This document shows, piece after piece, positions 33,113 through 40,805 of a stretch of DNA of 41,419 nt; the first letter of the stretch is position 1, and the number at the start of each line of letters is the position of its first letter. The DNA is from JAMLIN01 sp041676645 (GTDB lineage Bacteria > Pseudomonadota > Gammaproteobacteria > Burkholderiales > Burkholderiaceae_E), in assembly GCA_041676645.1 (NCBI GenBank), contig JBAYRO010000024.1, positions 1 to 41,419 of the forward strand, in the 5' to 3' direction. Position numbers and translations under genes: made by a program. The notes beneath the pieces are model-generated. The model was not told the origin of the DNA. It worked only from the letters and a program-made list of their open reading frames with translations, and did not search any database.

Positions 33113-36100
33113 ATGTCGATCGCATCCGCCCCCCACCTGCTGCCGGCGTCCGGCACCACATTGCCCCCTGGCGACGTCGCCGAGGCACTGGCGCGCCGCC
33201 TGCGCGCGGAAACCCGCGGCGAAGTCCTGTTCGACGCCGCGTCGCGCGGTCGCTATGCCACCGATGCCTCGATCTACCAGATCATGCCGGTCGGCGTGTT
33301 CGTGCCGACCTGCGAGGACGATATCGCGATCGCGCTGCAGGTCGCGGGCCAGCTGAAGGTGCCGGTGCTGCCCCGCGGCGCGGGCACCAGCCAGTGCGGC
33401 CAGACCACCGGGGCGGCGCTGGTGATCGACAACACGAGGCACTTTCGCAAGCTGTTGTCGCTGGACGTCGAAGCCGGTGTCGCCGAGGTCGAACCCGGCC
33501 TGGTGCTCGACCACCTGAACGCCGAACTGAAGCAGCATGGCCTGTGGTACCCGGTGGACGTCTCGACCGGCGCGCAGGCCACCCTGGGCGGCATGGCCGG
33601 CAACAATTCCTGCGGCTCGCGCTCCATCGCCTACGGCAACATGGTGCACAACGTGCTGGGCGCCCGCGCATGGATGTCCGATGGCGAGCTCCTGCGCTTC
33701 GGTCCGGTGGCGCAGGCTGTGGGGCGCACGGCGCGCATCGCCGAGTTCGTGCACGGGCTGGCGGTGCGGCACCGGGACGAGATCCATGCGCACTGGCCCC
33801 GCGTGATGCGCCGGGTCGGCGGATACAACCTGGACATCTTCGACAACCGTAGCGAACGTCCCTATACGCTGGACGGCAGCGTCAACCTGGCGCAGCTCCT
33901 GGTCGGCTCCGAAGGCACCCTGACGTACACCCGCTCGCTCACGCTCAAGCTGAGCCCGCTGCCGCGCGCGAAGGTGCTGGGCGTCGTCAACTTCCCGAGC
34001 TTTCGGGCGGCGATGGAGTCGGCGCAGCACCTCGTGAAGCTCGGGCCGAGCGCGGTCGAGCTGGTCGATCGCACGATGATCGAACTGAGCCTGGCCAATC
34101 CCGCCTTCCGGCCCACCATCGAGACGGCGCTGATCGACCGTCCGGCCGCCATCCTGCTGGTGGAGTTCTCGGGCGAGGAGAAGGCGGCGCTGCTGCCGAA
34201 GCTGCGCCAGCTCGTCGAGCTGATGGGCGAGCTCGGCCTGCCCGGCAGTGTGGTCGAGATGCCGGACGATGCGCCACAGAAGAATCTCTGGGAGGTGCGC
34301 AAGGCGGGCCTGAACATCATGATGAGCCTCAAGGGCGACGGCAAGCCGGTGAGCTTCATCGAGGACTGCGCGGTGCCTCTGGAGCACCTGGCCGAGTACA
34401 CCGACGCGCTCACCGACGTGTTCGCCCGGCACGGCACCCGTGGCACCTGGTATGCGCATGCCTCGGTCGGTACGCTGCATGTGCGGCCCATCCTGGATAT
34501 GCGCACCGACGGCGCGGGGAAGATGCGCGCCATCGCCGAAGAAGCCTCGGCGCTGGTGCGCAAATACCGTGGCGCCTACAGTGGCGAGCATGGCGACGGC
34601 CTGTGCCGCGGGGAATGGATCGAATGGCAGTTCGGTCCGGCGATCAACACCGCGTTTCGCGAGATCAAGCGGCATTTCGACCCGGACGGCCTGTTCAATC
34701 CGGGCAAGATCATCGATCCGCCGAAGATGGACGATGGCTCGCTGTTCCGCTTTCCGCCCCCAGGCGCGCCCCGGCCCTACGAGCGGATCCCGATCACGCC
34801 GGTACTGGACTGGTCGGCCTGGAATGTGCAGGCCGATCCGGTGACCGAGATCACCACGGCGCCCGGCACGGGTGGCGACCTCACCGGCGGCTTCGCCAAG
34901 GCCGTCGAGATGTGCAACAACAACGGCCATTGCCGCAAGTTCGACGCCGGCACCATGTGCCCGAGCTATCGGGTCACGCGCGACGAGCAGCACCTGACCC
35001 GCGGGCGCGCCAACACCCTGCGCCTGGCACTGTCGGGCCAGCTCGGGCCGGATGCCTTCACCAGCGAGGCCATGTACGAGACCATGGACCTGTGCGTCGG
35101 CTGCAAGGGCTGCAAGCGCGAATGCCCGACCGGCGTCGACATGGCCCGGATGAAGGTGGAGTTCCTCGCGCACTACAAGGCGAAGCACGGGTACACCCTC
35201 AAGGACCGGCTGATTGCCCATCTGCCCAGGTACGCCGGGTTCGCGAGTCGCCTGCCGTGGCTGCTGAACCTGCGCAACAGGGTGCCGGCGCTGCGATGGC
35301 TGGGCGAGAAGACGCTCGGGTTCTCGGGGAAACGATCGCTGCCCGAATGGCGCAGCGACACCTTCTGGCGCTCGGGCGGGATGGCGGGCTTCATCGATGC
35401 GGAGCCGGCACTCGCGCGCGCTGCCGCCGGCGATCGGGTGGCGGTGCTCTTCGTCGACACCTTCAACGGCATGTTCGAGAACGAGAACGCACTGGCGGCA
35501 GCGGGTGTGCTGCAGGCGGCGGGCTATGTGCTGCACACGCCGGCAAAGGGCGGCGGGAACCACTGCTGCGGCCGGACCTACCTCGCCAGCGGCATGGTCG
35601 ACCAGGCGAAGGCCAGCGCCGGCGCGCTGGTGGATGCTCTCGCGCCGATGGCCGCTGCCGGCATCCCGATCGTCGGGCTCGAACCCTCGTGCCTGCTGAG
35701 CTTGCGCGACGAAACCCTGATCATGGGCCTGGGCGAGCCGGCAAGGATCGTCGCGTCGCAGGCGCTGCTGTTCGAGGAGTTCGTCGCGCGCGAGGCCGGG
35801 GCGGGGCGCTTCTCGATCGCACTACGGGAAGCGCCGGCGCCGATCCTGGTCCATGGTCATTGCCACCAGAAGGCGTTCGGGGCGGTCAGTCCGATCCTCG
35901 ACGTGCTGCGGCTGATCCCGGGCGCCGAGCCGAAGCTGATCGAGAGCTCCTGCTGCGGCATGGCCGGCAGCTTCGGCTTCGAAGCCAGCCATTACGATAT
36001 CTCCATGGCGATGGCCGAAGCCGCGCTGCTGCCGGCGATCCGCAAGCAACCGGATGCGATCGTGGTGGCCGACGGAGCCAGTTGTCGCCACCAGATCGCC

Positions 36101-36166
36101 GACGGCGCGGGCCGGGAGGCGATCCATGTGGCACGGCTGCTCGAACGGCTGCTGCTTGCGCCCTGA
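33113..36166 (+). CDS. ydiJ: YdiJ-type FAD and iron-sulfur 2-hydroxyacid dehydrogenase
   Basis: This 1017-residue protein is almost exactly the length of E. coli YdiJ, a family with D-2-hydroxyglutarate dehydrogenase activity. An FAD-binding type 4 domain (about 45-270) shows PRGAGTSQCGQTTG and GTLGGMAGNNSCGSR-like sequence. A FAD-oxidase C-terminal domain follows to about 540 (HASVGTLHVRP, GEHGDGLCRGEW). An iron-sulfur region begins at Cys601 (CNNNGHC, then CPSYRVT) and includes the ferredoxin motif CVGCKGCKRECPTGVD. Two CCG-type blocks (NHCCGRTYLASGM and SSCCGMAGSFGFE) close the protein. Electrons would pass from the hydroxy acid through FAD and clusters to the quinone pool. It starts 7 bp after the regulator. 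The preferred substrate is inferred. Confidence 0.9.
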   Translation: MSIASAPHLLPASGTTLPPGDVAEALARRLRAETRGEVLFDAASRGRYATDASIYQIMPVGVFVPTCEDDIAIALQVAGQLKVPVLPRGAGTSQCGQTTGAALVIDNTRHFRKLLSLDVEAGVAEVEPGLVLDHLNAELKQHGLWYPVDVSTGAQATLGGMAGNNSCGSRSIAYGNMVHNVLGARAWMSDGELLRFGPVAQAVGRTARIAEFVHGLAVRHRDEIHAHWPRVMRRVGGYNLDIFDNRSERPYTLDGSVNLAQLLVGSEGTLTYTRSLTLKLSPLPRAKVLGVVNFPSFRAAMESAQHLVKLGPSAVELVDRTMIELSLANPAFRPTIETALIDRPAAILLVEFSGEEKAALLPKLRQLVELMGELGLPGSVVEMPDDAPQKNLWEVRKAGLNIMMSLKGDGKPVSFIEDCAVPLEHLAEYTDALTDVFARHGTRGTWYAHASVGTLHVRPILDMRTDGAGKMRAIAEEASALVRKYRGAYSGEHGDGLCRGEWIEWQFGPAINTAFREIKRHFDPDGLFNPGKIIDPPKMDDGSLFRFPPPGAPRPYERIPITPVLDWSAWNVQADPVTEITTAPGTGGDLTGGFAKAVEMCNNNGHCRKFDAGTMCPSYRVTRDEQHLTRGRANTLRLALSGQLGPDAFTSEAMYETMDLCVGCKGCKRECPTGVDMARMKVEFLAHYKAKHGYTLKDRLIAHLPRYAGFASRLPWLLNLRNRVPALRWLGEKTLGFSGKRSLPEWRSDTFWRSGGMAGFIDAEPALARAAAGDRVAVLFVDTFNGMFENENALAAAGVLQAAGYVLHTPAKGGGNHCCGRTYLASGMVDQAKASAGALVDALAPMAAAGIPIVGLEPSCLLSLRDETLIMGLGEPARIVASQALLFEEFVAREAGAGRFSIALREAPAPILVHGHCHQKAFGAVSPILDVLRLIPGAEPKLIESSCCGMAGSFGFEASHYDISMAMAEAALLPAIRKQPDAIVVADGASCRHQIADGAGREAIHVARLLERLLLAP

Positions 36167-36211
36167 TCCTCTGGGCCTTCCGTTCCAATCCACAGGTAGA
36201 GAGAAGACGCC

Positions 36212-36619
36212 ATGAAGAACAAGCCGATCCTGGAACTCGCCGATCTCAAGCTCATCGCGCAGGCCGCCGAAGCCGAAGCCCTGAAGAATCACTGGGCGGT
36301 GAGCATCGCCATCGTCGACGACGGCGGCCACCTGCTGTGGCTGCAGCGCCTGGACGGCGCCGCGCCGATCTCGGCCCATATCGCACCGGCCAAGGCGAGG
36401 ACCGCGGCCATGGGGCGCCGCGAGAGCAAGTCCTACGAGGACATGATCAACGGCGGGCGCGCCTCCTTCCTGAGCGCTCCGGAACTGCAGGGGATGCTCG
36501 AAGGCGGCGTGCCCATCGTCAAGGACGGCCAGTATCTCGGGGCGGTCGGGGTGAGCGGTGTGAAGTCGACCGAGGATGCGCAGATCGCGCGGGCGGGGAT
36601 CGCGGCGCTGGGGCTGTAG
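36212..36619 (+). CDS. GlcG/HbpS-family protein
   Basis: This 135-residue protein belongs to the GlcG/HbpS (DUF336) family, found in glycolate-utilisation operons and as secreted heme-binding proteins. The family pattern is visible: DLKLIAQAAEAEALKN (10-25), SIAIVDDGGHLLWLQRLDGA (31-50), AKARTAA and GGVPIVKDGQYLGAVGVSG near 98-116. No signal peptide is present, so it should be cytoplasmic. It lies 46 bp after ydiJ in the same direction, in line with a role in 2-hydroxyacid oxidation, but the family function is not settled. Confidence 0.88.
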   Translation: MKNKPILELADLKLIAQAAEAEALKNHWAVSIAIVDDGGHLLWLQRLDGAAPISAHIAPAKARTAAMGRRESKSYEDMINGGRASFLSAPELQGMLEGGVPIVKDGQYLGAVGVSGVKSTEDAQIARAGIAALGL

Positions 36620-36632
36620 GTAGCGGCGCACC

Positions 36633-37466
36633 ATGACCAGCAAGGAACCCCTTCACCAGCCGATCGACGACAAGGCCCGCGCGCTTGCTCGTCGACTGGT
36701 GCGAACCGCCCGCTTCGGTGCGCTGGCCGTGCTCGAGCCTGACGGCGGACACCCCTATGCAAGCCGGGCCGCGGTGGCGCCGGACATCGATGGCGTGCCG
36801 GTGATGCTGCTGTCCTCGCTGTCGCCGCATACCGCTGCGCTGGACGCCGATCCACGTTGCACCCTGCTGCTCGGCGAGCCTGGCCGGGGCGATCCGCTGG
36901 CCCATCCGCGCCTGTCGGTGGTCGGGCTGGCACGGCGCCTGTTGCGCGATTCGGAGGAGGATGCGCGGGTGCGCGGGCGCTTCCTGGCACGCCATCCGAA
37001 GGCCGAACGCTATGCCGGGTTCGACGATTTCGCATTCTTCCGGCTCGAGCCGCAGCGCGCGGTGCTGGTCGGCGGCTTCGGCCGGGCGTTCGAGCTGGGG
37101 CGCGACGATGTTCTTGGCGGAGCCATGCTCGGCGGAGCGGATCTTGTCGCCGGTACACCGGAGCCCGCCGTAAGCGTTGCACTGCTGGCGGCTCTCGCCG
37201 CGTACGAGCGCACAGCGGTCGAGCACATGAACGAGGACCATGCCGATGCAGTGGCACTGTATGCGACGCGGCTGTGCCGCGCGCAAGCCGGCGACTGGCG
37301 GCTTGTGTCGGTCGACCCCTACGGCATCGACATGACGAGCGGTGAGCGGATCGAGCGGCTGGAGTTCGATGCGCCGCTGGCCGAAGCGGCACAATTGCGC
37401 AAGTTGCTGGTCGAGCTTGCCGGGCGGGCGCGGGCTGCGCATCCGCCGCAGGTCGACGGCGGCTGA
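36633..37466 (+). CDS. HugZ-like protein (PNPOx-type split barrel with DUF2470)
   Basis: This 277-residue protein has an N-terminal pyridoxamine-phosphate-oxidase-like split barrel (about 18-150: ARRLVRTARFGALAVLEPDG, VMLLSSLSPHTAAL, PRCTLLLGE) and a C-terminal DUF2470 domain (about 195-270) with HMNEDHADAVALYA and DPYGIDMTSG. This architecture is shared with HugZ-type heme-degrading or heme-storage proteins. The HMNEDH motif is strongly conserved in that group. It starts 13 bp after the GlcG-like gene. No heme uptake gene or TonB receptor is in the window, so heme degradation is a family-based possibility, not a demonstrated role. Confidence 0.85.
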   Translation: MTSKEPLHQPIDDKARALARRLVRTARFGALAVLEPDGGHPYASRAAVAPDIDGVPVMLLSSLSPHTAALDADPRCTLLLGEPGRGDPLAHPRLSVVGLARRLLRDSEEDARVRGRFLARHPKAERYAGFDDFAFFRLEPQRAVLVGGFGRAFELGRDDVLGGAMLGGADLVAGTPEPAVSVALLAALAAYERTAVEHMNEDHADAVALYATRLCRAQAGDWRLVSVDPYGIDMTSGERIERLEFDAPLAEAAQLRKLLVELAGRARAAHPPQVDGG

Positions 37467-37505
37467 TGGACCTTGAATCAGGATGGAACGAAGGGCGGAG
37501 GGCGT

Positions 37506-38273
37506 ATGCGCGGATTGGTCGACAAGGTAGTCGTCATCACCGGTGCCGCCGGTGGTATCGGTCGGGCATTGACCTTGCGGTTCTGCGAAGAGGGGGCCCG
37601 GGTTGTCGGCCTGGATCTCGATGCCGACGGCCTGGAAGACCTGGAGCGGCAACTCGGGGAGTATTCGGGGCGCCTGTTCCTCCAGCCCCTGGACATCACG
37701 GACTACGGCAAGGTGAAGTCCACCATCGATGACATCCATCGCAAGCATGGTCGTATCGATATCCTCGTCAACAACGCGGGCTGGGATGTGGCGGAGCAGT
37801 TCGTCGACACGACACCCGGGTTCTGGGACAAGGTGATCGCGATCAACCTGAAGGGCCCGCTGAACCTGCAGCACGCGGTGTTGCCATTCATGATCGAGGC
37901 CGGCGGCGGCCGGATCATCAATATCGCGTCCGACGCCGGTCGGGTGGGCTCATCCGGCGAATCGGTCTATTCGGCCTGCAAGGGCGGGATCATTGCCTTC
38001 AGCAAGACCCTCGCTCGCGAGACGGCCCGCAGGAACGTGCGCGTCAACGCCGTCTGCCCCGGCCCTACCGATACAGCACTGCTTCGCTCGTTCGCGGGCG
38101 AGGGCGATTACGGCCGGAAGATCTACGATGGCCTGAAGCGGGCCATTCCGCTCAAGCGCCTGGGCCAGCCCGAGGACATCCCGGGAATAGTGGCCTTCCT
38201 GGCAAGCGATGACGCGGATTTCATCACCGGACAGGTGATCAGCGTATCCGGCGGCCTCACCATGCACGGGTGA
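37506..38273 (+). CDS. Short-chain dehydrogenase/reductase, BadH-like
   Basis: This is a 255-residue classical SDR oxidoreductase. It shows the NAD motif VITGAAGGIGRA (10-21), NNAG (89-92), Ser142 in IASDAGRVGSSG, the catalytic Tyr155-x3-Lys159 (VYSACKGG) and the end FITGQVISVSGGLTMHG. The form MRGLVDKVV at the start and the aspartate in LDLDADG (35-41) suggest NAD rather than NADP. It resembles 2-hydroxycyclohexanecarboxyl-CoA dehydrogenase (BadH) and related 3-hydroxyacyl-CoA dehydrogenases; the substrate cannot be fixed from sequence. GGAGGG lies 3 bases before the ATG at 37506, which decides the start over a TTG at 37473. It is the last plus-strand gene of the block. Confidence 0.85.
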   Translation: MRGLVDKVVVITGAAGGIGRALTLRFCEEGARVVGLDLDADGLEDLERQLGEYSGRLFLQPLDITDYGKVKSTIDDIHRKHGRIDILVNNAGWDVAEQFVDTTPGFWDKVIAINLKGPLNLQHAVLPFMIEAGGGRIINIASDAGRVGSSGESVYSACKGGIIAFSKTLARETARRNVRVNAVCPGPTDTALLRSFAGEGDYGRKIYDGLKRAIPLKRLGQPEDIPGIVAFLASDDADFITGQVISVSGGLTMHG

Positions 38274-38274
38274 C

Positions 38275-38302
38275 GATCCGCGGATCCTGCTCCCCGGGGA
38301 GC
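38275..38302. repeat. Two short palindromes after the SDR gene
   Basis: GATCCGCGGATC (38275-38286) and GCTCCCCGGGGAGC (38289-38302) are each perfectly self-complementary and lie next to each other in the 66 bp gap between the convergent SDR and Uma2 genes. No T-run follows. They may stabilise or end transcripts. Confidence 0.35.
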
Positions 38303-38339
38303 CAGCGAAGATCCGCTTCCAGCCCGCCACACCGGCGTT

Positions 38340-38948
38340 TCAGGCGCCGGAAGTCAGGCTCGAATCCGGCCAGATCTCGTCGGATGCGATCGATACCTGC
38401 GGCAAGGCCTGCATCGTCACCGTGAACGGCGCCTCGATCTGCTGCACCGATGCGAAGCGGCCTTCGGCGGCAAGCGGATCGCGGAAGAGGTGCAGACGAC
38501 GCCCCCCGACCTCGACGACCCAGTACTCGCGCACGCCGTGCGATGCGTAGACCCGGGCCTTGGTGATGCGGTCGTAGTGCAGGGAGGAATCGGCGACCTC
38601 GACCGCCAGCAGGACGTCGCCGGCGCCAGGATGGTGGCTGGCGTAGTCATCCGATCGGGGCCTGAGCAGCATGAAATCGGGCTGCGGCATGGACCACGGC
38701 GGCAGTTTCATCGGATGGCCGACCGAGACGATCGCGTCATCCGCGGCCCGGCGCACCAGCAGCCGGTTCAGGCGGATGTCGACCGACGCATGGCCGGTGC
38801 CGATCGGCGGCATGTCGATCAGGTCTCCCTCGATCAGCTCGATGCGGGCGTCCTCGGGGAGGATGCCGGCCTCGCCGAGCCGCACGTAGTCGTCGACCGA
38901 CCACTTGCGGCGCATGGGTTCGACGACGGCGTTCATCGGGTCGTTCAT
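38340..38948 (-). CDS. Uma2-family putative restriction-endonuclease-fold protein (DUF820)
   Basis: This 202-residue protein belongs to the Uma2/DUF820 family, which has a PD-(D/E)xK nuclease fold and is common in cyanobacteria and scattered in other phyla; its biological role is unclear. The family pattern is visible: DYVRLGEAGILPEDARIELI (20-39) and GDLIDMPPIG, Asp91 in PQPDFMLLRP, Glu117 in LLAVEVADSS and Lys130 in YDRITKARVYASHGVREYW. All of the usual catalytic-type residues are present. An internal ATG five codons in is an alternative start. It is a single gene at the edge of the accessory region, without an obvious partner. Confidence 0.88.
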   Translation of the reverse strand: MNDPMNAVVEPMRRKWSVDDYVRLGEAGILPEDARIELIEGDLIDMPPIGTGHASVDIRLNRLLVRRAADDAIVSVGHPMKLPPWSMPQPDFMLLRPRSDDYASHHPGAGDVLLAVEVADSSLHYDRITKARVYASHGVREYWVVEVGGRRLHLFRDPLAAEGRFASVQQIEAPFTVTMQALPQVSIASDEIWPDSSLTSGA

Positions 38949-39113
38949 TGCTGGCGGGTGGTGCTGGATGAAGGATGAAACAGTCTATCCCCGCGCGCCA
39001 TCGGCCGGAAGGCCGCTACGTACGAGGTAGTTGGGAGGCGGGCAGGGCTCCTCGGTTCACCAGCCAAGGGGTCCGTAGAATCGAACTCATCCGGACGAAC
39101 CGGGAGAGACATC

Positions 39114-39674
39114 ATGCGTTCAGCCTCCCTGCATGGCGTCGTGGTGACAGCCGTCTTGGCCCTGGTCCTCGGTGCCTGCGCCACCCATGCTCCCTCGCCC
39201 CGGGCCGGGTCCCAGGCGTCGTCGGGGCCGCCCGCCGAGGTCCGCGTCGAGTTCGTGGCGCCCGAGCATTTCACCGACATCGGCGAGAAGTTTCCGGGCA
39301 GTACGAAGCGACGCGACTCGAACCTGGACGAGCTGCGACAGCATATCGAGGAGCGGGCGCAGCGCGTCCTCGCCGAAGGGCAGAGCCTGCGGGTTTCGAT
39401 TACCGATATCGACATGGCCGGACGGACCGAGCCCTGGCATCCTCGGCTGTGGGATACGCGGATCGTGCGGGACATCTATTCGCCGCGCATTGCGCTGCGC
39501 TTCGAGCTGGCCGATGCGCAGGGCACGGTGCTCGGCACCGGTGAGCGGAGCCTGCATGATTCCGCGTTCATGTCGAGAGGCCGCGGCGGCTACATCAACG
39601 ATCCGCTCCGGTACGAGAAGGCCTTGCTGGACGACTGGATCGAGCGGGAGTTCGGCGCTGCGCGCCGGGGCTGA
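39114..39674 (+). CDS. DUF3016 lipoprotein
   Basis: This 186-residue protein has a lipoprotein signal peptide: a hydrophobic stretch VVVTAVLALVLG followed by a lipobox ending at Cys22 (LVLGAC). The rest matches the DUF3016 pattern, with VRVEFVAPEHFTDIGEKF (44-61), LDELRQHIEERAQRVLAEGQ, ITDIDMAGRTEPW and YINDPLRYEKALLDDW. It is likely anchored to the outer membrane. The function is unknown. GGGAGAG precedes the ATG. A TAGAAT at 39076-39081 could be its -10, without a good -35. It stands alone between the Uma2 gene and the toxin-antitoxin cluster. Confidence 0.85.
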   Translation: MRSASLHGVVVTAVLALVLGACATHAPSPRAGSQASSGPPAEVRVEFVAPEHFTDIGEKFPGSTKRRDSNLDELRQHIEERAQRVLAEGQSLRVSITDIDMAGRTEPWHPRLWDTRIVRDIYSPRIALRFELADAQGTVLGTGERSLHDSAFMSRGRGGYINDPLRYEKALLDDWIEREFGAARRG

Positions 39675-39709
39675 GCGCTGGTGGGCTGCTCCATGCGGAC
39701 AACAAGGGC

Positions 39710-39838
39710 TCAAGCGTGCCCCTCGGACATCCAGTCCTCGACCCGCTGGGTCAAGGTTTCCGAACCTTTGCGCCGAGCACCGAAGCGCAGTTCGCATGCG
39801 ACCACGACGCTGGTACACACGGTGTCGGGTTCCGCCAT
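39710..39838 (-). pseudogene. VapC toxin remnant (42 codons of a PIN domain)
   Basis: This short frame starts at an ATG overlapping the vapB stop (TGATG), just where an intact vapC should begin. It reads directly into the middle of a PIN domain: TSVVVACELRFGARRKGS and then ETLTQRVEDW, ending at a TGA after 42 residues. A VapC of this group has about 130 residues. The first catalytic block (LDTN with its Asp) and the last two acidic blocks are missing; only the second acidic residue (Glu16 here) remains. It therefore cannot form the active site and is a deletion remnant downstream of an intact antitoxin. Confidence 0.8.
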
Positions 39839-40071
39839 CAGAGTTCGTCCCGGGCCTGCGCGGGTGTGTCCTCGATGTCAGGCAGGCCTTCGTCCAGGGG
39901 TTCCCAGGAGGCGAGGAGTTCCAGCAGGGATTTCTTGCGGATGGGTGTGAGGATCAGTCGGTCACCGTCCTTGCGGATCAGCACTTCGGTACCTTCCATC
40001 TCGAACTCGCGAGGAATCCGCAGCGCCTGGTTGTGGCCATTCCGAAACAGGGCAGCATGACGTTCGGACAT
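39838..40071 (-). CDS. vapB: VapB-type antitoxin (AbrB/SpoVT fold)
   Basis: This 77-residue protein is a full-length VapB-type antitoxin. The N-terminal swapped-hairpin DNA-binding domain is clear: AALFRNGHNQALRIPREFEM (6-25), then EVLIRKDGDRLILTPI (29-44). The C-terminal part KSLLELLASWEPLDEGLPDI (47-66) matches the toxin-binding tail of relatives. GGAGGT lies 3 bases before the ATG, an unusually good ribosome site, and the operator palindrome lies 20 bp upstream. Its cognate vapC is reduced to a fragment, so it is an orphan antitoxin that may still regulate its own promoter or cross-neutralise other VapC proteins. Confidence 0.88.
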   Translation of the reverse strand: MSERHAALFRNGHNQALRIPREFEMEGTEVLIRKDGDRLILTPIRKKSLLELLASWEPLDEGLPDIEDTPAQARDEL

Positions 40072-40090
40072 GTGACCTCCGGTCGAAAAA

Positions 40091-40104
40091 TTGGCATATG
40101 CCAA
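40091..40104. promoter_or_regulatory. vapB operator palindrome TTGGCATATGCCAA
   Basis: This is a perfect 14 bp palindrome 20 bp upstream of the vapB ATG, with an additional half-site TTGGCA on the minus strand at 40116-40111. Paired half-sites upstream of vapBC are the usual targets of AbrB-fold antitoxins, so autoregulation is likely. Confidence 0.6.
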
Positions 40105-40196
40105 AGCATTTGCCAACTCGTATGCAGATGCAAGGCGCTGGCGGGTGCGAAATGCAAGGCGATCCGCTTGCGATCGAAGGGGTCGTCGTGCTTCGG

Positions 40197-40268
40197 TCAG
40201 TCGCCGTTCTTCAGAATAGCCGGCATGTCCTCTCGGTCGCCGAGAAGGCGAACGACCGCGCCGGCTTC
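40197..40268 (-). pseudogene. ParE toxin remnant (C-terminal 23 residues)
   Basis: Directly after the parD-like gene, in a shifted frame, the sequence reads AGAVVRLLGDREDMPAILKN and ends at a stop. This resembles the C-terminal strand and helix of ParE-type toxins (VVRVLHGREDIPAIL-like). ParE proteins have about 95 residues; the rest of the gene is absent, because the fragment begins at the antitoxin stop codon. There is no start codon of its own at the 5' end. I read it as the scar of a deletion inside a parDE operon. The match is short, so confidence is moderate. Confidence 0.65.
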
Positions 40269-40458
40269 AACGCAGGTTATCCAGGGTCTGCTTCCTGAGT
40301 CGGGCGACGCGCTTCGGCGAAAGGGCCTGACCGGGACCGGAGCTGAGTCCCTCCTGGATCAGCTCGCGTAGGCGCTTCTTCGCCTGTTCTTCCTGGTAAC
40401 TCTTGTCAAGAACGGGGTGATGCGGCCGTCCGGATGAACGAGTGTGGACGGATGCCAT
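40267..40458 (-). CDS. ParD-like type II antitoxin
   Basis: This 63-residue protein resembles ParD-type antitoxins in its C-terminal half: KRLRELIQEGLSSGPGQALS (27-46) followed by KRVARLRKQTLDNL, the usual toxin-binding segment. The N-terminal part HTRSSGRPHHPVLDKSYQEEQ is not a standard RHH start, so the DNA-binding domain may be altered or lost. GGGAGAGG lies ahead of the ATG at 40458. A longer start at 40494 lies within the operator region and is unlikely. The parE gene that should follow survives only as a 23-codon remnant. It is divergent from the intact RHH-vapC module. Confidence 0.75.
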   Translation of the reverse strand: MASVHTRSSGRPHHPVLDKSYQEEQAKKRLRELIQEGLSSGPGQALSPKRVARLRKQTLDNLR

Positions 40459-40476
40459 ATGGCCTCTCCCGTGGCG

Positions 40477-40509
40477 TGATGGTAAGCTCACCATAACAGC
40501 ATACCATCA
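40477..40509. promoter_or_regulatory. Inverted-repeat operator region between the divergent antitoxin genes
   Basis: TGATGGTA (40477-40484) and TACCATCA (40502-40509) are exact inverted repeats, and a third half-site ACCAT (40490-40494) pairs with ATGGT (40479-40483) to form a smaller dyad. The cluster of three ATGGT/ACCAT half-sites fits RHH antitoxin binding and could control both the parD-like gene and the RHH-vapC operon. Confidence 0.55.
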
Positions 40510-40520
40510 AGGTGATTGCC

Positions 40521-40805
40521 ATGGCTCGCATGTCGATACGGGCTACCTACGCGCTGGATGAAGAGACCGATCGGCGCATCAGGCATCTTGCCAGAGCCTG
40601 GCAGGTCTCCCAGGCGGAGGTGATTCGCCGCTCGGTGCAAGCTGCCGCGGAACGATTCGGCAAGACCTTGACGCCCGCCGAGGTCGTGGCGTGCTACGCC
40701 GAAGGGGCGTTGCCGCGCAACAAGCAGGAGACAAGGCAAGCCATCCGGTCCTTGCGTGCCCTGCGTCATGCGGACGACGAGCTGCGGGCTGCCGAGACAC
40801 CGTGA
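40521..40805 (+). CDS. Ribbon-helix-helix (CopG-like) antitoxin
   Basis: This 94-residue protein starts with an RHH DNA-binding domain: the beta strand SIRATYALDEETDRRIRHLA and then helix-turn-helix-like WQVSQAEVIRRSVQAAAERF. The C-terminal part (LTPAEVVACYAEG, then KQETRQAIRSLRALRHADDE) is the likely toxin-binding arm. AAGGTG precedes the ATG at 40521. Its stop overlaps the toxin start as GTGA, the usual coupling in toxin-antitoxin operons. It lies directly downstream of the ATGGT/ACCAT half-site cluster. Confidence 0.85.
   Translation: MARMSIRATYALDEETDRRIRHLARAWQVSQAEVIRRSVQAAAERFGKTLTPAEVVACYAEGALPRNKQETRQAIRSLRALRHADDELRAAETP

Noticed and set aside
32298..35563. A long open frame on the minus strand antisense to ydiJ and the regulator gene
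   Set aside because: Its translation has no family pattern, is rich in His, Arg, Gln and Gly, and opposes two well-supported genes; it is a GC-driven shadow.
38289..38302. GCTCCCCGGGGAGC as a strong intrinsic terminator
   Set aside because: A 14 bp palindrome without a loop or T-run is not enough; it is listed only as a repeat.
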